Below the pieces are notes generated by a model. That model did no database searches and was not told the DNA's origin. It saw only the letters and a program-made list of their open reading frames with translations. A stretch of DNA of 64,000 nucleotides from Druceiella hillmani (Eukaryota; Arthropoda; Insecta; Lepidoptera; Hepialidae): the NCBI GenBank assembly GCA_039881145.1, contig JAYKKI010000132.1, positions 2,270,501-2,334,500 of the forward strand, read 5' to 3'. Every line of letters begins with the position of its first letter. Position 1 is the first letter of the stretch. Position numbers and translations under genes: made by a program. Positions 1 to 13,136 of this stretch are shown here, one piece after another.

Positions 1-716
1 AATTTCATTTTATATTTAATGTACATAAACGCGATCAACTGATTAACAACCGTTATAATATTTTTATAGTGTAATTATATACGGACGAATCTATCTTTTA
101 CGATTTCAATCATTGCGCTGCTAATGTTAATGTTTGAACTCTAGATCTTTCGATAGTACAGATATCTAATTTACACGATATATACTTTTTAATAGAAGCA
201 TTATTTACGAAGACGTACTCTGAATGAATATGTAGATTTCAGATATTGAATTGTATATTTGGAATCCTCATACTAACGAAGTTGCAGCTTAAATTATATA
301 TTATTGTTTTTTATCATAACATGACAACTTTTAAATCATATATTTAAGGAACAATCACTGTTGCAATATCTTAAAGATTTAGCATGAAATGAATAAGAAA
401 CACCCCTCGAATGGCTTTATCTGTAACAAGCTGACTTATTTAATCTGTTGCGTATATATTGGATTTTCTTATCTGCCGACAGCTGATGTTAATAATAGAA
501 ATTCTTTGTAAACAAGTGCATCTTTTCTGGATGTTTGAGTTCGTAGATAATCTATATATTACAGTTTTATTTTCCCATTACCAGTATTCGAAATTTGTAA
601 CTCTGATCTATTTTCAAGGGTAGTGGGTGAACTGTATATTGTAAATAAAATCTTTATGGGATATTATATACTATGCAAGTGTAGTGACAGTTAATATGGT
701 AATAGGGGAAGAATAC

Positions 717-828
717 GTTTCCGGAACCAATGTTCGTACTTACACAATACATATAGATGTGAAAGAAAAGTAGTTTGACAAAATAAATTTGTTAAGTACA
801 AGTAGATATAGTACTGGTTTCCGAAACA
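717..828. repeat. Small inverted repeat
   Basis: GTTTCCGGAACCAATG (717-732) is inverted as TACTGGTTTCCGAAAC (812-827) with three mismatches, separated by about 80 bp. It may be a worn MITE. Confidence 0.45.
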
Positions 829-3800
829 AGTAGGCCCAAAAAAGAACATGTTTTCAACAATGTAAAAATATAAAGATTCTCAATAAATCGTCTCAGAATT
901 CTTAAGGCTCGTCCGAGCAATTGATACCTTATAGAATGAAAAGTAATATTTTGCTAATAAAATTATAATACAAATAATTTTTTGGTTTTTACCATTTTTT
1001 ATATAAAGTGAAACTCATTTGCTGCGCTAAAGTTTACTATTACATCAAATAGTTTCGGAAAAAATAGTTATTATTAACAGACATACGAACGTGTCAGAAG
1101 CCAAATAACGATTGGTTTTTTTTGAGGTAAAAAGTTGGATCATTAGTTTTGATGGCTTCAAGAAATGCAAATAATCAATGTTACATGACCGATGAAAAAT
1201 ATTTAGTGACTTGTATGAAGAAATATAATTATTATATACGAAAGTAAGCAGATGTAAAAGACTGTCTTAATATTTTTTTTTTAAATCAGAGTTTATTATA
1301 ACCGTTATATGAAGAGGATAATATTCCAATATTGAAAATAAAACAATTTGCATAAGGACCTAAAGGAAATGAGTGAGGGAACCGCTTTTATATAGGAATT
1401 AAACGATATAATGTGGATTCCTTCATGTATACGAAAAATCGAATAATGGTATACATACTAATATAACAAGATAAAATTTAGAATTCTATAAATTATTTCT
1501 AATAAGGACGGCAGATATTCATAAATCTGTAATTCGGGCTCACTTTGTGGTTCTGAAAGAAAATCGCAGGGAAACTTGTGGTTTTTAGTAAAATATTATT
1601 ATTCTTAGCAATCCGATTTAAAAATATTTGAGTAAAGTAAATTCTACGGAATTTAATTAAAACAATAAACACGTATTCAATATTCACACCAGATTAATTG
1701 CCACATCGCTGGGTATGTTTTGGAATTTTTCCATAAATAAATACTTTTTAACAATGTTTAATAAGATTTATATTTTGATGCTGAAGTATTTGAGATTTTT
1801 TTTAAACCATAACTTAATTCATAGTGCACTCCAAAGAAAATTGAAGAAAAGATTTTAATTCAGGGGGTTCGGTTATTTAACAAAACTTTTTCATAAATGA
1901 AATTTGTGAAAAAGATTAATTGGTTAAATTTTATTCCGATTTAAATCTAATACCACTTTATAGTAATTATATATTTAATAATATTTGGGTAGAATCAAAA
2001 ATATATTTTGTTGTTGCCGACAGGTTTACAAAAAATTGGGTTTACTGAAGATCGTGCTTGAGGTTGCTGTAATTTAATTCTAGACTTATGCAACTCAGAA
2101 ATCTTAAAAAAATTGTTCTATCTGCATTAACGATTTTATATTATTTAAATACACGTAACAGAAATATATTGTTAATTAAATAGTACAATGTTTTCATTTA
2201 CATTCAGCATTTAAACAAGTTTCTTTTAAACTGTATCGATTCCCAAAATTGAGTAATAGTAACTCAATAAAGGAAGCTGAAAAAGGAACTATTGATGAAG
2301 TTTTCTTTGCTTAATCCAACCGTGATAATAACATACAGGTTCCTTCAAAAATATTTCGCTTCTTATTTAGTGTTATTAAATTTTTCTTATATCTTCTTCA
2401 ACTAAATAAGGTTTACGAGCGTAATACAAAAAATACTTGACTACAATCACAACTACAGTTTACCCGTCTCAACAAGTTCAATATATTTTGTTTTCTATTG
2501 CGACTGTTTACCGTTCTTTACTAATATGGTGGTTATTTCACTGTTTTGACTTTTATATTATTTTAAAATATTAAATGAATTATCTATACATATTTTGAAC
2601 TTATTAAGACAGGATGATTTGCTCGAAACAACCACGATAATAAGTAACAAAAATAATCAAAATATTAACATTATAAAATTAAGTCAGATTTGTATGTATT
2701 AATGAAATAACAAATAACATCGATTTGATTTGAAATAACATACGAAAAGTGCAAAAGAAAGGGTCTGGAAATTAGGAGGCTTAAGACTTCTGCAAACAAC
2801 CTTGAAGAGGGTTCTAATTTTTTGTCTTCTAAGATCAGATATTTTTCTAGAAAATGAGAAGACTCTTATGATAAGAAAGTTCCATGTTCATGTCCAAATG
2901 CGGTTTAAAAGAAATATTTATAAAAATATATATTTGAAATATATATTTGAAATATTTAATTAATAAATGTAAATGTAAAAGGGCCGTAAATAATAGTTCT
3001 TCGGAAAAATATTAACTGAAATGGTCTACCAGAGTTTACTAACAACTAGCCTTTCCTTCATTTTCACTTTTTGCCAAAATATTTATCTTTTTAATCTATT
3101 CCATTGACATAATTCATATTCATTACAGAGCCATATTACAATTTTCAGTTAGTACTTATATTTTCATTTATATTTATGAATTATGATTGATATTAATCAA
3201 AATATCTATTAATAATGGGAGCAGTTAAAACTGAATTTCTCATATAATATTTTAGTTTATTTTCGTGCTATATATTAATGCCTATATTGATAGCAAATCT
3301 ACATATACAGGTGTAGACAATACAAAGTAATACGTTCAAAATCCAATCGAAAACATAAGATATTTATTGGAATTTATCCTTGCCTACAGTTTCCCTTAAC
3401 AATAGAAATTCTTTAACAACATTGTGTGACTGTGCATTGAATTTCCTTATTTCAATAAATTGAACGCATTTTCCCGACATTCCTCAGGTACGAAGTTACT
3501 GTTTGTACTTTAGTTTTAATTTCCTTCCTCCGATCACCGACCTTTGCGATTTCGATTTTGAAAGCTTTTCCGCGTACATTTGGAAGGTGGCCTGCGGAAT
3601 CTCGATGTGAATAATATATTTCCTTGACATTTTCGTTCGGAGTTCCTTTGCTTTTGTGAGATGTTAAATTGCTTCAATTTAGTGCTTTTTAAAGATATGT
3701 AATGAAGACACGCGCTCTTTACTCTCATTCCTTATATATTATTCCTATATTCAATATGAAAAAAAACAACGAATAACGAAGAGGTAATAATATTAGCTTT

Positions 3801-5114
3801 AGCTAAGCATATAATAATTGACGAAGAAAAAAGAAATTTTTAAATTTTTTAAAGAGTTTCTTAGGCTAATTATGTTGGTAAAATGTTAATGTAATAAATA
3901 CATTTATATTTCGTCTCAACTCTTCATAGCTTGCTCATGAGAAATGTAATGGTTAAAGAAGATGTATAATAACATTTTTTCATTAATTTCTACAACATTA
4001 ATTAAGCTTCATACTGATGAGTGTACACTTGTGTTTTCGGATAGGCAAAAACCCAGTGGGGATGCTAATCTTTCTCATCCTTGTCAATATTGTATTAATG
4101 CTTGTAAAATTGTGGACGATGTTTCGCTCGGAATGTTGTTAATAAATATGTATTTCACCCTTTTTTTAACAATGAAAATATTATAAAGTATTTACATTAT
4201 TTATGGATTTGAATATTAATGGGGTTATATTATTTGTTAGTAAGTTTACAGCATTACGTTTTCGAAACAAAATAGAAAACGCAAATGAGAATTCTGTTAA
4301 GGAAGTATTATTATCGATCGGTCTTAACAAACACCCACACTTCCTTAGAGCGTCCGTACAATTTTTGGAATGATGAAGATCAACTACGTTAAAATCTTCG
4401 TCTCTCTATTAATAAAATAGAATTCCATAACCTTGACATCACAATCTTAAATACATTGGCAAAAATGATGATTTCGTTATCAAATAGTCACAAATTACTA
4501 ATATTTTTTAAATATATTCTCACTATTTCCGCATAATATAACATTTCGTCAATAAAAATATTTTTTAATGGTAGTTACAAATAAATGGATATTAGATCAG
4601 TTAACGAAGATTATTGTAATAGTAAAATTACCATTTGTCTCTGATGGACAGATTGATTGTAACCCGAGACAGTTGGTTTGTAATAATGGATTTGAAACCT
4701 TGATTGCTCTCATGGTTCATTTCTCTTTTGTTTTCTTGTAAAGATAGCACCTTAAAGGAAAAAAATGAAGATATTGATGGAAATAATGGAGGTAAACTAG
4801 AATATACATTTCCAATGTTAGTTTTGTTTGACGTAATGGGCGACGATTTATATAAGATGAACCTATATATTTGAAAAATATTTATATGAAGGAAAGGACA
4901 TTTTAAATTAAAACAGTCAGTTTGGAGAACAAAATAATTTAACACTGTCATGTAAATATTTCACAGAATATGCCAGCGAGATAAAATAGTTTTTTTTTAA
5001 ATGGTGCAGTCAAAATTTTGTTTAAATTTTACTTAAATTTCAGGGCGATTTTGTTACATGGTAACAGATGTAACAAAAGTCTTTTAAAAATTATCGCTTT
5101 TACGTAATTTCATT

Positions 5115-5133
5115 CCATGGCACGGTGCCATGG
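5115..5133. repeat. Perfect 19-bp palindrome
   Basis: CCATGGCAC-G-GTGCCATGG is symmetrical around 5124. The neighbourhood (5115-5160) is GC-richer with GACGAACGACGAAGTGACG. No function can be assigned. Confidence 0.85.
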
Positions 5134-7324
5134 ACGAACGACGAAGTGACGCAAATAATATCATAGCGGTGATAAATTATCCAAAACGTTAGTTAAAATT
5201 TAATTGTTTAAGGATCATTTTTATACGGTAAAATATTTGGGTATAAACAAATTTTAGTTTATACGTTTACTCCTTTCTTTTATTATTTTAATAATAGAAT
5301 ATTCAAGATATAATATTCTATTATCGTTTTAATTCAAAGTATTGAATACGCAATAAGCTTCAAACACGAAGTCTAGCTTCTGAAATTAAAGTAAGGAAAA
5401 TACGATATATACACAATTTGACTCCGTTGTATTTGTCGGAACGTTGTTGGAATTTCTTTTCGAGTGACAGCTGATGTTAATAATAAAATTTCTTTGCTAA
5501 CTCTCAGAGTGTCAGTTTGAACAGAGTTTCATTTATTTTCCGCTACACATTGCGATTTGACGCTTCGCAGCTTTGTTCATTTTATCCTGTTGTTGCTAAT
5601 AACCAATGATGTCTCCACATTTTTTATTTCTGTTTTAGTTTTCCATTTCTGTAACACGAATGTTGTGATTTGACATTTGTTAATAATTATAGAATTTGAC
5701 TACGCAAATCATTGATCATACCAGTAGAATTGTTATGTCGAATAATATTCAATATCTTTATGTCGTTCTGCTGAATTGATTTTACTTTATAATATTAATT
5801 TAGTAATTATGGTCAACATTGATCAACCAAATTAAAAAAAAATAAATCTTATGTTACTATGTACATGCCAATAATGCCACATAGATATATTTATTAATGA
5901 AAAAATTCACAAATTTGTGAATATTATTGTTTAAGTTGTGTCCCTATATATTAAACAATTATTTTCATAAGATATTCTGGAAAATAAAATCCATTCTCTC
6001 ACAGATTGTTTAGCTTCAGTATTATTTGTTTATGTATTTTTACAAAACTGTAATTACGTTTCATCAGTATTATAATTGAAGAAAAATTTCATTCATTAAA
6101 TTTTTAATGAAAAACAATAAAAGTCTACTTGTTCATGAAGTGCTATATAACATTCAAATAAATGTTACATTAACTACTTCATTACTAGAGAATAAATCAA
6201 TACGTTGGCCGATAAATTCAAAAGAAATACTAGATAAAAATCCTGTCGTGAACCTACTGCAAATATGATATCTGTGAAAAACTACTTCGAAATGAAAATG
6301 AACGTTCTAAATCATTTTTTTTTTCTTAAGAAAATTACTCGGATTGGTCATCTTCAATATTTTATAAAAATCCAATTTTTTCATAAAAATCTCCTGTGGC
6401 TTGGATACAAAAATAAATTTGTTTAAGTATTAAATTCGTTCATATGACACATGTGCTAGTTTATGTTTTATCTGTACATTGGAAGGTTAAAATTTTTTTT
6501 CAAACATTTAGCTTTATTAATCAATATATATACCTGAGACGTTACTTCTGAAATTTCAAGCATGTAGATCTAAATCGGTTTTATTACGTTATTTGGACCT
6601 ACAGACGTATTATGATTGACGAACTTATGTAATTCTCCTATTTTCCTGCGAAAAAACTGGGTAATGACTTCGTCGAAATAACAACAATTGTATTATTTAT
6701 AAAACAAAAATGGAATTCCTTTGAGAAACATTTGAGAAATAATATAATATGATTCTACAAATTATTATGTCTTGGTTATTTGGATCAGAATTTTGTTATT
6801 TATTCTTGTTCATCTAAATAATTCCAGCCGACTTAATTTGTTTCAATGTGTTGCAAATTTTCTTGAATTTTTGCCTTTCATTTGTCAAAGGAGAAGACGA
6901 AATCTTTACAAGATCATTCGTGTCTATCCCTTTATGCATCTCAGTCAAAAAAAGTTTGATCTAGAAATTAAAACTTCGACATATAAACATTAAAAGCATA
7001 TTAACATATTTCAATGACTAGCATGCAAGAACATTCAAATGATAATTTTCTACAGGTTAGATTACGTACACAAAAACATGTTTTTAAGATTTTTTATAAT
7101 GTCGAGCATCGTTTGAAACCAACAGATATAAGGGTTCTTAAATATTTTTACCTACTTTCAGGTAGTATATGTTTAGAGGCACAAACAATTTTCCCCTTGG
7201 CCTCGTATTTCCTGAACTACTGAATTTATAATTACAGGGTTTTTAGAAACACACTCAAACTTGTAGGAAAATTATAACCATCATATTTGATATGGCAATT
7301 TTTATTACATATTCCTTATAATAT

Positions 7325-8470
7325 TGGGTTGGCTAATAATTTTTTAACCTCGAGTTGCTGTCAACAATGTTTATTAAAAAATGTATATGTTACACTAAAT
7401 TTAATTTCAGTATGCGCCATTATTATCTAATACTTGTCGCCATCTAGTTAACTTTCTTGTGAAGTTCTGGTGACTTTGATTCAAAAAACTGTGCGACACC
7501 ATTTTGGAGATCTTCGTTAACGTCGATTTTGTCACGTAAATCATTAATTAGAGCCCTGAGTAAATGGTAATCAAAGGGCGTAATGTCCGTAGAAAACGGA
7601 GGATAAGTGAGTAGAACTCAACCGAGCTCCACTAATTTATCACGAGTACGTTTTCCAATATGTGGTTTAGCATTAAAATGTAGAAAAGAAAGTCGATCTT
7701 GTTGACTACTCAGTTTGTTAGCTAATCAGTCCAGTTATTCGCAAAAAATATCTGCATTAATTGTAGATGTCTCTAGAAGCAACTCCCTATGAATAATGCC
7801 CTTGACATTTCACCATCAGCATTATCATCATTACCCTTTTGGCATTTATTTTAGGTTTGAATATTAAAACTCCTGTTTCTCCGACACCCAGCTTTAGATG
7901 TTTGCTTATATGGTTAACATATTTAACCCACTTTTCGTCGCTATTTACTAACTGATTCAGCCGGTCAAAGTTTTGTTTCAATGTCAATATTTGTTGACAA
8001 GTATCAACTCTACAGTAAATGTGATATTATGATAAATCGTGGGGTCTCTAAACATCGTATTTTGAAACTTTTCCTAATTCGTGCAAATATGTTTCTATGG
8101 TGCCATGGCTACTGTATAGCTTATTTCCACATTGAAGAGTCGTCAGTCGGGGATCCTCCTCAATTAGGTGTCGTAATCATTGAACATCCATTTCAACAGG
8201 ACGTCCGGTACAGCATTCGTCCTTAAGATCGTAGTTCTCATTCCTGCACTTTCTGAACCAAATATTTGCGGTCGCGTAAGATAACGTAAACTGGCCCATT
8301 GCATGACATACAGTATTAGTGGCAGTCTTTACATCATGACCCAGATAAAATTCTGTTGTCACCTGATTTCACTTTGGCCTATTTATAACCTATAGTAAAA
8401 CCTTTTAGAACTTTCTAGAATATTTCTTTAAAAGTTCCAAAGTTGCGACTAAAAAATTACTAGCCAACCT
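7325..8470 (-). mobile_element. Decayed mariner (Tc1/mariner) element with TIRs
   Basis: The left end GGTTGGCTAATAATTTTTTA (from 7327) and the inverse of the right end (GGTTGGCTAGTAATTTTTTA, 8450-8469) match as terminal inverted repeats. The outer bases G-G-T-T-G-G-C-T-A are the mariner family signature. TA flanks the right end, as expected for the TA target site; the left flank is AT-rich and less clear. The inner minus-strand sequence encodes a broken mariner transposase. The length of about 1.15 kb is a little short of the usual 1.3 kb, consistent with small deletions. Confidence 0.9.
7407..8362 (-). pseudogene. Mariner transposase pseudogene
   Basis: In order on the minus strand: a helix-turn-helix part (YLGHDVKTATNTV, then WFRKCRNENYDLKDE and TGRPVE); a middle part with LIEEDPRLTT, YSSHGTIETYLHELGKVSK and RPHDLS; the first catalytic block SDEKWVKY with its Asp retained; the second block as LHFNAKPHIGKRTRDKL, where the catalytic Asp of the usual H-D-N-A is replaced by Phe; the third block PFSTDITPFDYHLL, with its Asp kept; and a C-terminus reading WRQVLDNNGAY before a TGA. 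In-frame stops lie in the middle part, and a TGA replaces the usual Trp after ELG. At least one frameshift precedes the C-terminus. The N-terminus lacks its expected first residues. It cannot encode an active DDD transposase. Confidence 0.92.
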
Positions 8471-9569
8471 TACATGTATATGTTCGCACTACTTTATTAT
8501 TTTAGGTACTATTTAATAATTATCGACTCAATATTATTATGTATGATGATTTACGCAAAATAATATTGTTTTACTCGAACCGAGGTAAAGAAATCTCGAT
8601 TTACAAACCGGACGCGCACTTGAATGGTTTTTAATATACTATTCATTAAACCCACATGTAAAATCTATTAGGTCTGTGTACACTATACTACTGTAACTAA
8701 TTTAGACATATTTTTTTACACACAAGTTGTATGTTTATAGATTAGAATTAAAACCACTTAGATCTATACTCAGATACTATCTCAGATACTATCTGTACAT
8801 ATGATACACAATTCAACAATTAAACTATTTTAAAAGATCGTGATTAAATAATGTTAAGTAGGATATACAAATAGAATATAAGGAATAGGAAAGAAATTAA
8901 CTATCAAGGACATCATATAACTGTAACGGAACAGACTATTAAGTTGCAATAATGTTTTCAACTAGAAACTAAGTTGTTCTTGTTTCAAACCTTAATTCTC
9001 CTCGGTAACACTAAACCAACGTTAGAACGTGCCGTCCGGACTTAGAATATGCAAGGAAAGTTTCTTTGGTCCATTCGTGGTCATAATGTTACGATTAACT
9101 CAAACTTTGTTAAAATAGCACGTTGAATCCCAAGTCCAGGATTATATAATGCATCTGGCTAATATAGAAACGATTCATAGCGAATTTCACATGTACGAGT
9201 GCTGAGTGCAAATTAGAACGCTTGATGTTCGTTGTTATTAAATCGCGTGTATTTGAATACTGAACTGCGTTCATTTTACAACTTCCTTAAATCTCTTAAG
9301 TCCATATTTTTAAAGATTAGTACCTTTTACAGAACGTCGATTTCGGACTCAGCTTATGATTTATTACTCTGTTTGTAAGCTTGAATTTGCATTTTTATTA
9401 TAATATTTAAAATATATTATTAGTTGATAACATATAACGGCTTGAGAGCGATTGAAGTCATAAATTAATTTATTGAATATATTTGGCGTTAATTTTGTAG
9501 AAATTCATAATTCACAATTAAATGAAACTACGTGATGTAGTATTATTTCTACTTTCGTTAAGTTCTTAG

Positions 9570-9607
9570 CCACGACCTAGGTTTCGTATTACAACATCTT
9601 CAGGTAG
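9570..9607 (-). ncRNA. Hammerhead ribozyme motif, damaged stem II (copy 1 left arm)
   Basis: On the minus strand the core CUGAAGA (9603-9597), GAAA, stem III CC-UA-GG and cleavage-site UC are all present. Stem I pairs as CUAC with GUGG (one G-U). Stem II has lost three bases relative to the other copies and can form only two pairs closing a 6-nt loop. Catalysis would probably be weak at best. Confidence 0.6.
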
Positions 9608-9653
9608 GTTATTAGTAAAGATGATAATCTTCTTTAATATCTTTGCTAATAGC

Positions 9654-9694
9654 ACACCTGAATATGTTATAATACAATGAAACCTAGGTCGTGG
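9654..9694 (+). ncRNA. Hammerhead ribozyme relic, core mutated (copy 1 right arm)
   Basis: The motif is recognisable, but the core reads CUGAAUA, so the invariant G8 is U. The base before GAAA is U instead of C, which breaks the first pair of stem II. Stem I is reduced to three pairs. The motif is predicted to be inactive. Confidence 0.6.
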
Positions 9695-10734
9695 CAAAGA
9701 ACTTGAAGAAATAAGAAATAATACTACATCACGTAGTTTCATTTAATTGGGAAATTAATTTATATCGGAAAAACGACTCATTTCATTGAATTGCTGTGAA
9801 CTGCGCTTAAAATTACTAAAATTTGAACTGTTTTCATTTACTTCATGTAATGCTTATATTAAATGACGTTTTAATAATATCTTATAATTATTAATGAAAA
9901 TAATTTATCTTCATGAATCGTTTGATAATCAAGAAATGGTTTAAAATTATTGTGCACTTATGTTCTACATCTACTTATTATTGGAAACAAAAATATATTT
10001 GTCAATTTTATATACACACATATTATTGGACATTAAATGATTGCAAAGTAATTTTAGTGAGAAACCAAAATAAATGTTGATTCACACAATATATGGAATT
10101 ACCCGGACATAGGTGAAAAATTACGTGACTATTATATTTTTTATTATGACTGTTAAAATTTTTATATTTTTTAAAATTCTAATATATAAAGGTGGATAAA
10201 TTTTTTTACGTCAAACAAATTTGTATATAATACGCGTCGAATAAAAATGGTAAAATGTGCTTTTCAAATATTTATGTATGTAGGGTCTATATTTCTCGAT
10301 TAGAAACGGCATAAGTAAGCCAAAAATTCAATATTTAATGATACTTTTTGGAAAAAGCACTGCAGGGTAGTTATTTCATCGTTTTTTTTTTTTAAAACAC
10401 AGTCACATATTTAAGAAAAAAGGTTTCGGTCGTTATTATCGAATAAGATAAAGTGGTTAATTTTAACCAATGGTTTCCGAAGTTTTGAGACAGACATACA
10501 GGAAATAAACGACAGCAATTATTTCAATACGAATTACTCATAAAAGGAGATATCAAAATAGTCGTGAGATATTTTATTGCGTGATGATGTACCATCGGAT
10601 TATGTTAAGTAGTTATGGCGCTAAAATTTAGCTACCAATCTTTTTAAATTTTTGATACTGAATAAGTTTATAAATATTTAAAGGTGTTAGAGGGACGAAC
10701 ATAAATTCAGATGGCAAAGCATTAAGATGAACCA

Positions 10735-10870
10735 GAAAAGTTATGTGATGACAAATACAAACGATGCCGCGACGTAACGTTTTTAAATGATACCAACTTT
10801 GTCAAATGTAAGTATACTTGTACGTAATCGAGTAAATTATATACATGTTTCATATACAGTTGTGGGCTAT
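10735..10870. repeat. Dispersed repeat, copy A
   Basis: GTTATGTGATGACAAATACA, GATGCCGCGACGTAACGT, then TATATACATGTTTCATATACAG, GT-GGCTATTAACA. It matches copy B (11800-11945) in the same order and orientation with moderate divergence. The CpG-rich GCGACGTA core stands out from the AT-rich surroundings. Confidence 0.7.
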
Positions 10871-11794
10871 TAACATTGTTTTAATGTTATGTCATATGTC
10901 AAAAGCATCTTCATGTGGCTACCTTCGGGCTCTCAGCAACCAAACATAGAACAACCAATAAAAAGCAGTGCCCTATTATGTTGCTTGCACATCATTGTGT
11001 AAAAAATCCCGAGTGGCCACGATCATGATCCGGGGAGTGTCGAACTCTTTTAATGATAATTTTATGGACCCCAAACTAGGGAATAAAACATAAACTGTAT
11101 CACGCTTGTTGCAAACAGCGCGACGCTTGTTTATCTTGACGCTTGTTTTTTACTATTTTCTCAACTCACATTCCTTCAAACAGACGAATAAATTACAAAT
11201 GAATGAACGGAATTGTTTAAGTTGTAATTATTTTAATGAATAAAAGCGCTATAAATAAATTATCAAATAGAGTTTAATTCTCATATCGACACTTTTATAT
11301 CTCATTCCAAGTACAGGTGAATTTTGCAGAAATTAACCAAAGGAATAACCATGGCCAATAGAACAATTAGTTAGACACTTTATTTACAGACTTTAATAAA
11401 AAAATTGACATACGCGACAGAGTTATTACTATGAGAGCAACCTTTCAGAACATAAGTTCAGCCCGGCTCGATGAATGGGCGAAAATCGGACTGTGTACTC
11501 TGCGGTGCACTGCATCGTCAAAGGCTGCAGGCCTGTGATCAACTCAACACTCAACAGAGAAGACAGTTTTCTAAAACTCTCTTTTAAACTCACTTATGTG
11601 TATGAAACAATGTAACGGAATGTTTCAATTAAATTTTCTCTGAATTCCAGGCGTTCGAAATATTTAAAATTTTGCACTCGTATCAAAAATCAATGACAAT
11701 AAAATAATTAGGAATATAAAATTATATTAAAAAAAACGTGTTTTAAGTCTGAAATAAAAATTTTAGGTACATATATTTTATTTTAAGTTACACC

Positions 11795-11945
11795 GGAACA
11801 GTTATCTGATGACAAACGTAAATGACATCGCGACGTACGGAACGTCTCAAAATTATGTAACTTTATCAGGTTTACGATATACATATTTCACATACAGATG
11901 TAGGTTATTTATTAACACTGTTTTCATATTATATAATATTTTATT
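11795..11945. repeat. Dispersed repeat, copy B
   Basis: This is the counterpart of 10735-10870: GTTATCTGATGACAAACGTA, GACATCGCGACGTACGGAAC, then ATATACATATTTCACATACA, GATGTAGGTTATTTATTAACA. The two lie about 1.06 kb apart. Confidence 0.7.
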
Positions 11946-12527
11946 TTATATTACAAACTACTAACTAAGTACCATAACGCCTATTTGTATCAAAAACAAT
12001 TTACCATCAAAATAAATTCACAAACTCTTCAAATAATACTTTTACTTGTCTAGGAAACTATTCGTCCTCGTCGGCTTCTATGTATTATCCTTAGTGCTAT
12101 ATTTCAACATGCTTTTGCCTGCTTTCCATTGAAAACCATACTGGAAGATGTACTTTAGGCAAATAGGTAATTTTCTCTATAAATTGCCTTAACCAATTTG
12201 ACTGACTCAAACGCAGGCCATTTAAAAAGTTAGACTTGAAAGTATGGAGATAAAATCAGTGAAACAATTTCTCTCAAACTATAATTCTTTTAATTTTAGA
12301 CAAATATCTTCCTTGTGATATGTAGAAGATTGCAAATTTCATTTCTAATTCCCGTTAGAGCCTTGGACTTACTTATGTAACCAGTGTGTTTTTATATAAT
12401 GAATTGAATAGTATAATGAATACAGTAATTTCTATTAAAATTTAAATTTTTTAAGCCTGAAGTGTTAAATATTTAATAGTAGCGGCTGACTGCCATACTT
12501 GCAAATACTTTCTTTGAGGTACAATTA

Positions 12528-12660
12528 CTTACCAGATTACAATGTTTATTTAAATTTATATAATAAATTTATTTAATAAATTTTTCTTACCAGATTACAA
12601 TGTTTGTTTAAATTTATATAATAAATTTATTTAATAAATTTTTCTTACCAGATTACAATT
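12528..12660. repeat. Tandem repeat, unit 58 bp, two full copies plus partials
   Basis: CTTACCAGATTACAATGTTT starts at 12528 and 12586, and CTTACCAGATTACAAT recurs at 12644. The units are almost identical. Further partial CTTACCAGATTA pieces extend to about 12715, where GAGGTACAATTACTTACCAG repeats the sequence found just before the array. Confidence 0.9.
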
Positions 12661-13079
12661 ACTTACCAGATTACCAGATTACAGAGACTGTGAGGTACAA
12701 TTACTTACCAGATTTAAGGATGTAAGTATAGTCTTTGAAAATGGATGAAAAATGTTATGTATTACTTTGAGTTAAAAAATTATTAATAATAAAATTATTA
12801 TTTATCATATTGAGAACGAAAACGAAAGAATAAATATCACGAAAAAAATTTATGTTGCTACTTATTCACTACATTTCTCTCTCCCTTCGTCTCCCTCTCT
12901 CACTCTATTTTAAATGACTCGCATATAAAAATGATTATACAAGTGGTTTTATTTGTCTATTGGAACTCCATTTTCCTTCTTTTTACGCCAAAAAAAATGT
13001 AAAAATATCTTTTTAAGAAAAGTAGTCCTGATCACTGATAGTATCTAAATAAACACAAGATATTATATCTTTTCTTTAC

Positions 13080-13119
13080 GGCGATCTAGGTTTCGTTGTA
13101 TTACAATATCTTCAGGTGG
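13080..13119 (-). ncRNA. Hammerhead ribozyme motif, partly decayed (copy 2 left arm)
   Basis: On the minus strand the core CUGAAGA, stem II (one mismatch at its base) and GAAA are kept. Stem III reads CC-UA-GA, losing one pair, and the 3' strand of stem I has diverged from GUGG. It faces away from the intact ribozyme at 13137-13177. Confidence 0.5.
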
Positions 13120-13136
13120 GAATCTTTGCTAATAGT

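Larger units (their letters stand above)
1..7324. other. AT-rich stretch without a recognisable gene
   Basis: Only short open frames, none with family likeness. A dispersed 45-bp motif (GACAGCTGATGTTAATAATA followed by AAATTCTTTG-like sequence) occurs at 478 and 5465. A slightly GC-richer patch (3525-3720) also lacks domains. Confidence 0.6.
9473..9750. mobile_element. Hammerhead-bearing foldback element, copy 1
   Basis: This is a long imperfect inverted repeat. The left arm runs from about 9473 (ATTGAATATATTTGGCGTTA) through the CCACGACCTAGGTTTCG block to 9610. The right arm runs from 9650 to about 9750 with AAACCTAGGTCGTGG and TACTACATCACGTAGTTTCA. The outer extension of about 38 bp is present only on the left. 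Its organisation is the mirror image of copies 2 and 3, so it is inserted in the opposite orientation. It resembles partial, inverted terminal repeats of Penelope-like elements, but no coding part is present. Confidence 0.8.
8471..12500. other. AT-rich stretch with repeats, no gene
   Basis: Apart from foldback copy 1 and the two dispersed repeats it holds only AT-rich sequence and GC-richer patches at 10910-11130 (with GACGCTTGTT repeated) and 11460-11545. No coding region was recognised. Confidence 0.6.

Noticed and set aside
4012..4040. CTGATGAG followed by a GTGTACAC palindrome, as a further hammerhead
   Set aside because: There is no GAAA after the helix and no cleavage-site helix, so the resemblance stops at the first box.
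7981..8226. 81-codon plus-strand frame
   Set aside because: It lies antisense to the middle of the mariner transposase pseudogene, which explains the sequence fully.
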